Shown: positions 14,089 through 21,364, numbered from the stretch's first letter. The stretch is 29,300 nucleotides of DNA from JACJYC01 sp964558465 (GCA_964558465.1 CAZLEF010000089.1:1-29300); one strand, 5' to 3'. Translations and numbers: made by a program. Notes: generated by a model not told the origin, from the sequence alone.

Positions 14089-14426
14089 GATTTGAATGAG
14101 TTCCCACGCCTTTGAAATAAACTTTCAGGCGGGCCAGCGGTCCGCTATCTTGGTAACACCACCCAATCGAGAGGACTTCCGGGCCGTAGGTCCGGCATCT
14201 TTTGCCGCAAGCGAGGCAAAACGCTAAAAGGTAAGGAAGAGCCTCCCGGGTAACTGGTTTGTCCATAGGCACTCTCCATAGGTTCATGGAACTCCTGTGG
14301 AGGGATCGCAGGATTCAAGCTGCTTCAGGCGATTAGATACCGGTCCGCTGGACCGGACGCCATTCTCATCCGGGACGGTTACAAAGATGCCGGTCCGCTG
14401 GACCGTTTCGTGGCGGGCCGCTATCC
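14089..14426. repeat. Dispersed ~340-bp structured repeat, copy A
   Basis: This copy is near-identical to 23660-24015 over its full length, with a local length difference in the middle. It holds several palindromes: AGCGG-T-CCGCT (14136-14146), TTTTGCC and GGCAAAA around an 8-nt loop (about 14199-14221), a CTCTCCATAGG / CCTGTGGAGGG pairing (about 14271-14303), the perfect CCGGTCCGCTGGACCGG (14340-14356), and a second CGGTCCGCTGGACCG (14391-14405). No plausible ORF is conserved between the copies. It is either a non-autonomous mobile repeat or a structured RNA. The strand is unknown. Confidence 0.85.
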
Positions 14427-14459
14427 AAAACCCAGGTTAATTTAACATGAGTTTTGGAT
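14423..14459. repeat. Long imperfect palindrome at the repeat A/glycosidase remnant border
   Basis: Two 18-base arms (14423-14440 and 14442-14459; ATCCAAAAC at the left outer end) match at 16 of 18 positions around one base. It lies just beyond the stop codon of the glycosidase remnant (minus strand) and may be its old terminator, although no U-run follows. Confidence 0.65.
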
Positions 14460-14464
14460 CGGTT

Positions 14465-14650
14465 TTAATGTCCGCTCTGAAAAACCTCCGGGTATTTCCG
14501 GATAAAATAGACCGGCGTACAGCTCCAGGCATGGCAATAACTGTTGATGGGAAAAAACCGGTAAGGAGAAATAAAATCATCCTCCGGGTCGTATTCTTCC
14601 CAAAAGGTATCCGCCTCTTTTTCTACCATACCGTCCCAAAACAGGAAATT
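14465..14650 (-). pseudogene. C-terminal remnant of a six-hairpin glycosidase-like protein
   Basis: Reading the minus strand from 14650 gives 61 codons before the stop at 14465-14467, with a first Met at 14629. The text FLFWDGMVEKEADTFWEE, then DPEDDFISPYRFFPINS, then CHAWSCTPVYFIRKY has the look of the conserved C-terminal end of alpha-L-rhamnosidase-like (GH78-type) or related (alpha/alpha)6 enzymes: TFWEEYDP-type and CHAWS motifs. The frame is closed by TAA at 14653-14651. A GGTGC-GCT-GCACC palindrome (14658-14670) follows directly upstream, so the rest of the gene has been lost. The codon use is that of a real gene. The exact family is uncertain and it is surely non-functional. Confidence 0.65.
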
Positions 14651-14657
14651 TTATTCC

Positions 14658-14670
14658 GGTGCGCTGCACC
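14658..14670. repeat. GGTGC-GCT-GCACC palindrome
   Basis: A perfect 5-bp stem with a GCT loop, like the GGTCC-GCT-GGACC hairpins of the 340-bp repeat. It sits at the broken end of the glycosidase remnant and suggests that a REP-like sequence took part in the breakage. Confidence 0.5.
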
Positions 14671-14754
14671 TGCCTTTACCCGCCGCCCCTGACGGTTTTG
14701 CCCGAGCTTTCGTGAAATCCGCGCCTTTGAGTTCCTTGTTAGAATCAATGCAAA

Positions 14755-14820
14755 TTACGCTTTTGCGGCAAATAAAATCAGCAATGCTACCATAATCAGC
14801 AATAGCTGTTGTTGGTTCAT
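14755..14820 (-). CDS. Possible 21-residue hydrophobic small ORF
   Basis: The peptide MNQQQLLLIMVALLILFAAKA (written in parts: MNQQQ, then LLLIMVALLILFAA, then KA) would be a single membrane-spanning helix. The MNQQQLLLI start resembles the beginning of some short Bacteroidota membrane proteins, so it may be the leftover 5' end of a longer gene. No promoter match or ribosome signal is visible. Function unknown, and it could be chance. Confidence 0.25.
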   Translation of the reverse strand: MNQQQLLLIMVALLILFAAKA

Positions 14821-14902
14821 ATTTGCACAATATCTCGCAATCGGTCTCTTTATGTCAGAAACTAAGCAAAATCCTCCGAATCTTTACGTCCCACAACACC
14901 CG

Positions 14903-14930
14903 CCCCAAACAACCCCAAACAACCCCAAAC
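14903..14930. repeat. 10-bp tandem repeat CCCCAAACAA
   Basis: Nearly three copies of CCCCAAACAA stand 47 bp ahead of asnS, followed by A-rich DNA. Another example of 10-bp unit reiteration at a gene border. Confidence 0.7.
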
Positions 14931-14942
14931 CAAAAAAATCCC

Positions 14943-14950
14943 TATCTTCG
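14943..14950 (+). promoter_or_regulatory. Possible -7 box of asnS
   Basis: TATCTTCG differs from TAnnTTTG at one base, 26 bp before the asnS start codon. No strong -33 box. Tentative. Confidence 0.3.
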
Positions 14951-14976
14951 CCCCTCAAAATGAAAAAACGGGAAAA

Positions 14977-16440
14977 ATGATCCTGCGAACTGAGATTGCA
15001 AACGTACTGCGCGACCCCCAAATCGGGGCTGAAATCACGGTCATGGGCTGGGTGCGGGCCTTCCGCTCCAACCGTTTCATCGCATTAAATGACGGCTCCG
15101 GCGCCAAAAACCTGCAAGTGGTGGTACCCGACCAATACCGGGACGACCCCGCGCTGGAACCCATCCTCAAAAAAATTACGTTCCACGCCAGCATCAAGGC
15201 CACCGGCAAACTCGCCGAGAGCCTGGGCGCCGGCCAAACCGTGGAACTCCTGGCCGATACCATAGAGATCCTGGGCGAAAACAACCCGGAGGTCTACCCG
15301 CTGCAGCCCAAATTCCAGACCATGGAATTCCTGCGCGAAAACGCCCATTTCCGGATGCGCACCAATACTTTCAGTTCGGTCTTCCGCATCCGGCACGCTG
15401 TGGCTTACGCCATCCACAAATATTACAACGACCGGGGGTATTACTATATGCACAGCCCCATCATCACGGGCAGCGACGCGGAAGGCGCAGGTGAGATGTT
15501 CCGCGTAACCACCCTCGACCTGGACAAACTGCCGCGCACCAAAGAGGGCGCCATCGACTGGAAAGAGGACTTCTTTGGCAAGGCGACCAACCTCACCGTT
15601 TCCGGCCAGTTGCAGGGTGAGATCGCCGCCCTCGCCATCGGCAAAATATACACTTTTGGTCCGACTTTCCGGGCCGAGAACTCCAATACGTCCCGCCACC
15701 TGGCCGAATTCTGGATGATCGAGCCGGAAGTGGCCTTTTACGATATCGAAGACAATATGAACCTGGCGGAGGACTTCGTCAAGTTCCTCATCAACTACGT
15801 GCTGGACAATTACCCGGACGACCTCCAGTTCCTCGACCAGCGCCTCAGGGATGAAGAAAAGAATCTGCCGCAGGACAAACGCCGGCCCATGGGCTTGCTC
15901 GAAATGCTGCGGTTTGTGGTCGACCATGATTTTGCCCGGATCTCCTATACCGAAGCCGTCAATATCCTGCGCAATTCCAGCCACTTCAAAAAAGGCAAAT
16001 TCGAATTTGAGCCGGTCTGGGGCAGCGACCTGCAGGCCGAACACGAGCGGTTCCTGGTGGAAAAGGAATTCCGGAAACCGGTGATCGTGCGCAATTACCC
16101 CAAATCGATCAAGGCTTTTTATATGCGCGAAAACGAACCCGGTACCGACGGCGCCCCGGAAAATACGGTGGCCGCCATGGACGTGCTCTTCCCTTATATC
16201 GGCGAAGTGATCGGCGGCTCCCAACGCGAGGAACGCCATGACCGTCTGCTCAACCGCATCCACGAAATGGGCATCGCGGAAGAAGAACTCTGGTGGTACC
16301 TCCAGTTGCGCCAGTTCGGCGGAGCGCCGCACGCGGGGTTTGGTCTGGGCTTCGAACGCATGGTGCAGTTCATCACCGGCATGGGCAATATCCGGGATGT
16401 CATTCCGTTCCCGCGGACGCCGAAGACGGCGGAGTTTTAG
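14977..16440 (+). CDS. asnS: Asparaginyl-tRNA synthetase
   Basis: This 487-residue class IIb synthetase charges tRNA-Asn. The N-terminal OB-fold anticodon-binding domain (about 18-110) shows VMGWVRAFRSNRFIALNDGSG and LQVVVPDQY. The catalytic core has the motif 2 region FGPTFRAENSNTSRHLAEFWMIEPE and motif 3 GFGLGFERMVQFITGMGNIRDVIPFPR. The insertion IDWKEDFFGKATNLTVSGQLQGE is normal for AsnRS and sets it apart from AspRS. Length and ends are normal. The ATG at 14977 overlaps the TGA of a short upstream reading frame. A mirrored repeat array begins right after the stop codon and probably ends transcription. Confidence 0.96.
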   Translation: MILRTEIANVLRDPQIGAEITVMGWVRAFRSNRFIALNDGSGAKNLQVVVPDQYRDDPALEPILKKITFHASIKATGKLAESLGAGQTVELLADTIEILGENNPEVYPLQPKFQTMEFLRENAHFRMRTNTFSSVFRIRHAVAYAIHKYYNDRGYYYMHSPIITGSDAEGAGEMFRVTTLDLDKLPRTKEGAIDWKEDFFGKATNLTVSGQLQGEIAALAIGKIYTFGPTFRAENSNTSRHLAEFWMIEPEVAFYDIEDNMNLAEDFVKFLINYVLDNYPDDLQFLDQRLRDEEKNLPQDKRRPMGLLEMLRFVVDHDFARISYTEAVNILRNSSHFKKGKFEFEPVWGSDLQAEHERFLVEKEFRKPVIVRNYPKSIKAFYMRENEPGTDGAPENTVAAMDVLFPYIGEVIGGSQREERHDRLLNRIHEMGIAEEELWWYLQLRQFGGAPHAGFGLGFERMVQFITGMGNIRDVIPFPRTPKTAEF

Positions 16441-16648
16441 ATGTTTTTTTTTGGTTGATGTTTGTTTATGATGGTTTATGATGGTTCATGATGGTTCATG
16501 ATGGTTTATGATGGTTGACGGCCGTTAACACCAATGAACCATCATAAACTACAATGAACTACAATGAACTACAATGAACTACAATGAACTACAATGAACC
16601 ACAATGAACTATAACGCACCTCCCGTTAAAATCCCGTTAAACCGGTCC
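16441..16648. repeat. Mirrored 10-bp array downstream of asnS (inverted copy of the 1-135 element)
   Basis: Units GGTTTATGAT and GGTTCATGAT (about 16471-16512) lead to the core GTTGACGGCCGTTAAC (about 16513-16528). Then come ATCATAAACT and at least five ACAATGAACT-type units up to about 16612. Two CCCGTTAAA units (about 16621-16643) close it. Reverse-complementing this block gives the layout of the element at 1-135. It fills most of the 334-bp gap before the NlpC/P60 gene; the remainder (to 16774) shows no gene. Confidence 0.85.
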
Positions 16649-16774
16649 GGAGATATCGCAGAATTATACTATATCTGAAAAATGCGACGTTTTCAAGTCC
16701 GAATGTTTATTTCGGTGACCCGGGCCGTTAGGTAGCCTCTGTCTGTCATCGGTCAAAATTTAAATCTGCCGCCC

Positions 16775-17296
16775 GTGAAAAACGCTTCTTTTTTTTACAT
16801 AATGGCCGGTTGCTGCCTGATCTTCACCTTTACCCATTGCGATATCGCCAGGCGGATCAACGGCGAATCCATCCGGAGCCTTCAGCCTGCAGACGATGAA
16901 ACCGCGTTGCGCAACGATATTGTCGGCTATGCCCGCGAATATGTAGGCGCCAGGTATAAGTACGCCGGCAAAGACCCGAAAACCGGGTTCGATTGTTCGG
17001 GGTTCACCCACTTTGTGATGAAAAAATTCGACATCAAATTGTCGTCAAGTTCCAGGGATCAGGAACGGCAGGGTGAAAAAATCAAAGTGGAAGTTGTAAA
17101 ACCCGGCGACCTGATCTTTTTCAGGCGGTCCAAATCCGGTCCGGTATTCCACGTTGCCATGGTCGTTTCCAAAGACGCCAGAAGCCTCAAGGTCATCCAC
17201 AGTACCTCCCGCGGGGTGGTCATCGACAATATCTACGATTCGAAATACTGGAAACCTAAAATTTCCTCCGCGCGGGATGTGATCCCGGCGCCTTAG
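16775..17296 (+). CDS. NlpC/P60 family cell-wall peptidase (C40), secreted
   Basis: This is a 173-residue peptidoglycan endopeptidase candidate. The catalytic core of the family is complete: Cys C74 in GFDCSGF, His H126 in VFHVAMVV, and a third polar residue H142 in IHSTSRG. The N-terminus is a hydrophobic export signal with a poor lipobox (FTHC, C22), so it is either a lipoprotein or a cleaved secreted protein. The start is GTG at 16775 (MKNASFFY...). An ATG at 16802 would cut the signal short, so GTG is preferred. Length is typical for single-domain members. It is followed by a hairpin/array region and then an MFS gene. Confidence 0.88.
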   Translation: MKNASFFYIMAGCCLIFTFTHCDIARRINGESIRSLQPADDETALRNDIVGYAREYVGARYKYAGKDPKTGFDCSGFTHFVMKKFDIKLSSSSRDQERQGEKIKVEVVKPGDLIFFRRSKSGPVFHVAMVVSKDARSLKVIHSTSRGVVIDNIYDSKYWKPKISSARDVIPAP

Positions 17297-17301
17297 ACAA
17301 G

Positions 17302-17396
17302 CCACGCCTGGGGCGTGGTGGATGTTTACCCGCCTTTTAGGGCGGGCTTGATGCTGGATGCTGGATGGTTGATGCTGGATGGTTGATGCGGCAATG
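17302..17396. repeat. CCACGCC hairpin plus CCCGCC hairpin plus GATGCTG units
   Basis: CCACGCC-TGG-GGCGTGG (17302-17318) is followed by GATGTTTACCCGCC-TTTTAG-GGCGGG (17322-17345; GC stem from about 17330) and then repeats of GATGCTG and GATGGTT to about 17390. The CCCGCC module with its GATGCTG flank is nearly identical to 859-903. It may end transcription of the NlpC/P60 gene. Confidence 0.8.
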
Positions 17397-17398
17397 GG

Positions 17399-17410
17399 TA
17401 TTACGTAATA
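17399..17410. promoter_or_regulatory. TATTACGTAATA palindrome upstream of MFS gene
   Basis: A perfect 12-bp palindrome ending 10 bp before the MFS start codon, within a larger GGTATT ... AATACC inverted pair. It could be a repressor site, but no regulator gene is adjacent. Confidence 0.3.
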
Positions 17411-17420
17411 AAAAAATACC

Positions 17421-18602
17421 ATGATCAGCCCTCATACTCCCCGGCGCATCTTGCCGGTGATCGTTTTTGCCCAATTCGCCGGCACTTCGTTATGGTTTGC
17501 GGGCAATGCGATCGCTCCCGAACTTCAGACCGTTTTTCAACTGGGAGAGCGGGCGCTGGGCAACCTCGTGTCGGCCATCCAGTTGGGTTTTATTTCGGGG
17601 ACGCTGGTATTTGCTTTTTTATCGTTGGCCGATCGGTTTTCACCGGCGCGGGTTTTCCTTTTTTCGGCGCTGACCGGGGCGTTGTTCAACATCAGCCTGA
17701 TATGGTTGGCGGATGGGCTTGGCGGTTTGCTGGCATTCCGGTTCCTGACCGGTTTTTTCCTGGCGGGCATCTACCCGGTGGGCATGAAAATTTCGGCAGA
17801 CTGGTTCGGGAAAAACCTGGGCAAGGCGCTGGGATATCTGGTGGGCGCCCTGGTATTGGGCAAGGCTTTCCCTTTTTTTTTAAAAACATTTGCAGAAGGT
17901 ATATCCTGGCGGCATATTCTGGCGGCAACCTCCCTGCTTGCTGCGGGCGGCGGCGTTTTGTTGTATTTCCTGGTCGGCGACGGCCCCAACCGGCGGCCGG
18001 CAGCTAAATTTGAATGGACCACGATCCCGGATATTTTCAGGTTCCGGGAATTCCGGTCAGCCGCTTTCGGCTATTTCGGGCATATGTGGGAATTATATGC
18101 ATTCTGGACCTTTGTACCGGCTTTGCTCACGGCCTTTAATCGAATCAGCGGGAGCGATCTGCCGGTGTCCGGTTGGTCGTTTGCCGTAATCGCCGCGGGC
18201 GTTTTGGGCTGTGTGGCCGGCGGGTATATTTCCCTCAGGGCCGGAAGCCCCCGGGTAGCGTTTTGCATGTTGCTTGTTTCGGGGCTTTTATGCTTGTTTT
18301 CGCCCGTTTTGTTTTACCTGCCGGAGGCCGTTTTCCTGGGCCTTGTCCTGGTCTGGGGTTTTGCGGTTGTGGGCGACAGCCCTCAGTTTTCCACCATTGT
18401 TGCCCGGACAGCGCCGCAGGAATATGTGGGTACGGCATTGACCATTGTGAACTGTATCGGGTTTGCACTCACCATCTTCAGCATCCAGTTGTTGAACCGC
18501 CTCGGCGCATGGCTTCCGGCGGAATGGTGGTTTTTGTTCCTGGCGCCGGGGCCCGTGTTCGGATTGATCCATATTTTCCGGCTGGCTAAAATTGGAGACT
18601 AG
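17421..18602 (+). CDS. MFS family transporter
   Basis: This 393-residue inner-membrane protein is built of about 12 hydrophobic segments, as expected for the major facilitator superfamily. It begins ILPVIVFAQFAGTSLWFAGNAI and has the cytoplasmic loop between helices 2 and 3, with LADRFSPARVFLFSALTGAL in the position of the MFS signature. Charged residues lie in the middle loop (GDGPNRRPAAKFEWTTIPDIFRFREFRSAAFG), which separates the two six-helix halves. The second half carries FAVVGDSPQFSTIVARTAPQEYVGTALTIVNCIGFALTIFSIQLL. The substrate is not identifiable. A close relative of nitrate/cyanate-type uptake transporters is possible but not shown. Confidence 0.85.
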   Translation: MISPHTPRRILPVIVFAQFAGTSLWFAGNAIAPELQTVFQLGERALGNLVSAIQLGFISGTLVFAFLSLADRFSPARVFLFSALTGALFNISLIWLADGLGGLLAFRFLTGFFLAGIYPVGMKISADWFGKNLGKALGYLVGALVLGKAFPFFLKTFAEGISWRHILAATSLLAAGGGVLLYFLVGDGPNRRPAAKFEWTTIPDIFRFREFRSAAFGYFGHMWELYAFWTFVPALLTAFNRISGSDLPVSGWSFAVIAAGVLGCVAGGYISLRAGSPRVAFCMLLVSGLLCLFSPVLFYLPEAVFLGLVLVWGFAVVGDSPQFSTIVARTAPQEYVGTALTIVNCIGFALTIFSIQLLNRLGAWLPAEWWFLFLAPGPVFGLIHIFRLAKIGD

Positions 18603-18715
18603 GTGACTTGGAGACTCGAGACTCGAGACTCGAGACTGGAGACTGGAAACTGGAGACTGGAGACTGGGTGACTGGGTGACTTGGAGACTTGGTGATTTGG
18701 TGACTTATGGACCCG
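18603..18715. repeat. Imperfect 7-10-bp direct repeats (GAGACTC / GTGACTTGG)
   Basis: Directly after the MFS stop codon the units GAGACTCGAGACTCGAGACT, GAGACTGGAGACTGG and TGACTTGGAGACTTGG follow one another for about 110 bp. A GC-poor stretch to 18885 has the hairpin TTGCCA-AC-TGGCAA (about 18796-18809) and no gene that I can support. Confidence 0.7.
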
Positions 18716-18885
18716 TCCTCAGTAGTTAGTCAAATGAAAGTCGATAAGTTGCGAACATTGTAATTGCTTGACAATGAGCGGGATGCGACTGGAAATTGCC
18801 AACTGGCAACTGTTGACTGACTCCTCAGCCAAAAAGGGAAAATATCCGGTAGTGTGGTGCGGGCGTTAGTCACAAAAAAAATGCA

Positions 18886-19572
18886 TCAAAAAACCGCTTC
18901 AGCATTTTCCACAAAATGCAGTTCCAGGCTATCCATATCCAGCCCGCACAAATACCCGAGCCCCGGGCGGATACCTGCAAAAACGCAGCCCGCATCGATA
19001 TTCAACACCGGCAGCGCGGCCAGACCGTCCCGTTGTTTCAGGATTTCCGCTTTGGTAACGGGGGTATGTCCGTGTACCAATATGCGATTGCCAAGCCATT
19101 CCCGGTTGAGGTTGGCGTACCAGTCCCGGATGTACAACATGCCCATCGGATCATCCAATGGGTCGGACACCCGGAAATCCAGTCCTGCATGGACCAGAAA
19201 ATAGCCATCGGTCTGATGGTATAAAGGGAGGGACCGCATCCAGTCTAAATGCTTTTCAGGAATATCCCAAGGGCTGCCATAACTTCTTATTGTTGCTTCG
19301 CCGCCGTACGTCCTCATCCAGGTTCCGTAAAAACCCGGCTCTTTGAGGGCCCTCAGAAAGGCGTATTCGTGGTTGCCGGTCAGGTTAAAAACCAAAATCC
19401 CCCCGGATTCCAGATCCATGACCTGTTCGATCACCCCCTTGCTGTCCGGCCCGCGGTCGATAAAATCTCCCAGGAGGTAAAGTTGATCGCCCTGTACCAA
19501 CCCGATTTTATCGAGCAGCGCCCGGAACGATTGCAAGCAGCCGTGGATATCAGAAATGGCAAATCGCCTCAT
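18886..19572 (-). CDS. PPP-family metallophosphoesterase (Ser/Thr phosphatase-like)
   Basis: This 228-residue cytoplasmic enzyme has the metal-binding signature of phosphoprotein phosphatases. ISDIHG (D8, H10) is at the N-terminus, LGDFIDRGPDS at 34-44, and TGNHEY at 65-70. VHAGLDF follows near residue 150 and HGHTP near 190. The order and spacing fit bacterial PrpA/ApaH-like proteins that dephosphorylate proteins or dinucleotides; the size and the GDFIDRG box favour the protein-phosphatase-like branch. No kinase gene is adjacent. The single ORF looks complete and starts at 19572. Confidence 0.9.
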   Translation of the reverse strand: MRRFAISDIHGCLQSFRALLDKIGLVQGDQLYLLGDFIDRGPDSKGVIEQVMDLESGGILVFNLTGNHEYAFLRALKEPGFYGTWMRTYGGEATIRSYGSPWDIPEKHLDWMRSLPLYHQTDGYFLVHAGLDFRVSDPLDDPMGMLYIRDWYANLNREWLGNRILVHGHTPVTKAEILKQRDGLAALPVLNIDAGCVFAGIRPGLGYLCGLDMDSLELHFVENAEAVF

Positions 19573-19828
19573 GTCAAAACATTGTTCCGGCCAAGATAAA
19601 ACGAACTGCGGAATTATTTCTGATTTAGCGGATCCCCTTCAAATTCGAAGGCATTAACAGAACACTTACCAATCTTTATCCTGAAAATTTGGAATTTTCG
19701 CTTCTTTCCCTTAATTTTCGAAAATAGCCTGCCTCATCTACGCTTTAAAATCTTCGGCCTCCTTGCCTGAGCAGGGCATTTACAACCGTGTATTGTATTT
19801 ATTTAATTAACCAAACCACAATTTTGTT

Positions 19829-20485
19829 ATGAAAAATCTCCTAAAACTTTCATTTCCCGTGCTATTTGCGATCATGGTTTCGCCGGCATTTTCCCAACTG
19901 AGCGTTGGCCCGCGTTTAGGGGTAAATTTTTCAACCTGGGTCGCTTCTGAAGATCTTGAACTGGACCTCAAATCCCGGGCATCCATTTTGTTCGGGGTAG
20001 TAGCTGAGGTCCGGATCAGTGAAAATTTTGCCGTTCAACCGGAATTGGATTTTATTCAAAAGGGATTCAGTTCGGAGGAAGTCACCACCGGATCAAGCTC
20101 CGGGCACACAGACTTGATTATCAACCATATAGAAATTCCGATACTGGCAAAATTCGGTAAGGATTTTGGCCCTGCCCGCGTGGACGTTTTGATCGGCCCA
20201 AGTTTTTCCTATGGGTTGAACGGCAAATTCAAAACTACGTTTACCGTTAACGGGGATACGACCGTGGATACCGATGAAATTGATTTCGAGGAGGATGAAT
20301 TCAGCCGGTCCGACCTGAGCTTGCAGATCGGCGCCGCTGCCTCGAAGAAGTTAGGCGAAACAGCCAATGTGTTTTTTGACATCCGGTATCTGCTTGGGTT
20401 GACCAATATCAATAATTCCGGGAGCGACGATGAGGCGCACAACCGCATCTTTGCCATTTCGATAGGGGCTTTGTTCGCGCTTTAA
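19829..20485 (+). CDS. PorT-like outer-membrane beta-barrel protein
   Basis: This 218-residue protein has a cleavable signal peptide, MKNLLKLSFPVLFAIMVSPAFS followed by Q (cleavage near residue 22). After it come alternating hydrophobic strands typical of an 8-stranded barrel of the OMP_b-brl_2 (porin-like) type: SVGPRLGVNFSTW, FGVVAEVRISENFAVQPELDFIQKGF, IEIPILAKFGK, VDVLIGPSFSYGLNGKF, LSLQIGAAASKKLG, VFFDIRYLLGLTNINN. Acidic loops (DTDEIDFEEDEFSRSD) would be exposed. The function is unknown; the family includes PorT of the type IX system, but this member is not identified as such. Confidence 0.8.
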   Translation: MKNLLKLSFPVLFAIMVSPAFSQLSVGPRLGVNFSTWVASEDLELDLKSRASILFGVVAEVRISENFAVQPELDFIQKGFSSEEVTTGSSSGHTDLIINHIEIPILAKFGKDFGPARVDVLIGPSFSYGLNGKFKTTFTVNGDTTVDTDEIDFEEDEFSRSDLSLQIGAAASKKLGETANVFFDIRYLLGLTNINNSGSDDEAHNRIFAISIGALFAL

Positions 20486-20580
20486 CCGGTTTTGCATCGT
20501 GACGGAATCCACCATGGGAGGGCAGCGGCTGTGAAAACCTGCCCTCTCATCTTCTGTTGAAGGACTCGGTTCAGGCTGCT

Positions 20581-21225
20581 CTAATCTTCCAGCAGGTTGT
20601 ATTCAAAACAGGCCCGGACCAGCCCGGCGGTATTCCGGGCGCCGAGTTTGATCAGCAGGTTGCGCCGGTGGGTTTCTACGGTGCCGAAGCTGATGAACAG
20701 TTTTTCCGCAATCTCAGCGGTGGTATATTCATCGACGATCAGCCGGAGGATCTGTTTCTCTCTCCGGGAGAGCTTGGGGAAAGGATTATCCTTGTTTTTG
20801 ACCCTGACCTTGCTCAGGCTTTCCATCACGAGGGCTGCTACCTCCGAACTGAAATATTTTTCTCCGGCATGAATTTTCCGGATGGCGTTCAGGATCTCTT
20901 CTTTACCCGAATTTTTCAGGAGGTACCCGTCCGCCCCGTTTTTGAGGATCAATTTGATCAGGCTCACTTCTTTCAGCATCGAGAGGGCCAATATCTTGAT
21001 ATCCGGGAACGATCGCCGGATTTGCCTGCAGGTTTCGATACCGTTCAGGTTTGGCATGTTGATGTCCAGAATGATCAGATCCGGCCGGGTCTTTGTCGCC
21101 AGTGCCAATGCCAGCAACCCGTCGGTAGCCTCTCCGATACAGGCAATATCCGCTTCATTGGAAAGCACCAGCTTGATCCCATCGATAACCAGTTGGTGGT
21201 CGTCGGCTATCAGCACTCTGATCAT
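20581..21225 (-). CDS. NarL/FixJ-type response regulator
   Basis: This is a 214-residue two-component regulator. The receiver domain (1-120) has the acidic pair D8-D9, the phosphoacceptor D54 in LIILDINMPNLNG, and the conserved lysine in YLLKNSGK. The LuxR-type helix-turn-helix (about 148-210) carries LSRREKQILRLIVDEYTTAEIAEKLFISFGTVETHRRNLLIKLGARN. It is expected to be phosphorylated by a HisKA_3 kinase; the nearest candidate is the 24225-26186 kinase, also on the minus strand. The T9SS-exported YCF48 protein gene lies between them. The targets cannot be read from the sequence. Confidence 0.92.
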   Translation of the reverse strand: MIRVLIADDHQLVIDGIKLVLSNEADIACIGEATDGLLALALATKTRPDLIILDINMPNLNGIETCRQIRRSFPDIKILALSMLKEVSLIKLILKNGADGYLLKNSGKEEILNAIRKIHAGEKYFSSEVAALVMESLSKVRVKNKDNPFPKLSRREKQILRLIVDEYTTAEIAEKLFISFGTVETHRRNLLIKLGARNTAGLVRACFEYNLLED

Positions 21226-21315
21226 TGTTCAGATGATTGAAAGGCGCCCCGGAAAATCCGGGAATGCCTAAAATTAAGCAGCGCATTCGGGACGGCCAAA
21301 CCGGATTCTGATTCA

Positions 21316-21356
21316 GAGCTTATTTGTCCGAAGGCCCCCTTCGGACAAACAAGCTC
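21316..21356 (-). terminator. Stem-loop after the YCF48/T9SS gene
   Basis: Two 18-base arms around 5 bases (GCCCC), with GTCCGAAG/CTTCGGAC at the inner end. The one mismatched pair (A against C in the + strand) becomes a G-U pair in the minus-strand RNA, so the hairpin is perfect only there. This fits termination of the gene that ends at 21365 on the minus strand. No U-run follows, so it may act as an RNA-stabilising end instead. Confidence 0.6.
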
Positions 21357-21364
21357 TTCAACAG

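Larger units (their letters stand above)
14852..14980 (+). other. Possible upstream ORF overlapping asnS start (ATGA)
   Basis: An ORF of 42 codons starts at 14852 (MSETKQNPPNLYVPQ). It runs through the CCCCAAACAA tandem units and ends in MKKREK with its TGA overlapping the asnS ATG as ATGA. An internal ATG at 14960 gives only the last six codons. Composition (Pro, Asn, Lys) looks non-globular. If translated it would couple to asnS. The -7-like TATCTTCG at 14943-14950 would start transcripts inside it, which argues that at most the short MKKREK version is made. Confidence 0.2.

Noticed and set aside
14852..14976. Asn-codon attenuator for asnS, by analogy with ileS
   Set aside because: The upstream frame has only a few scattered Asn codons, and there is no terminator hairpin before asnS.
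15085..16332. 415-codon minus-strand ORF opposite asnS
   Set aside because: Pure antisense of a conserved synthetase, with no family-like segments.
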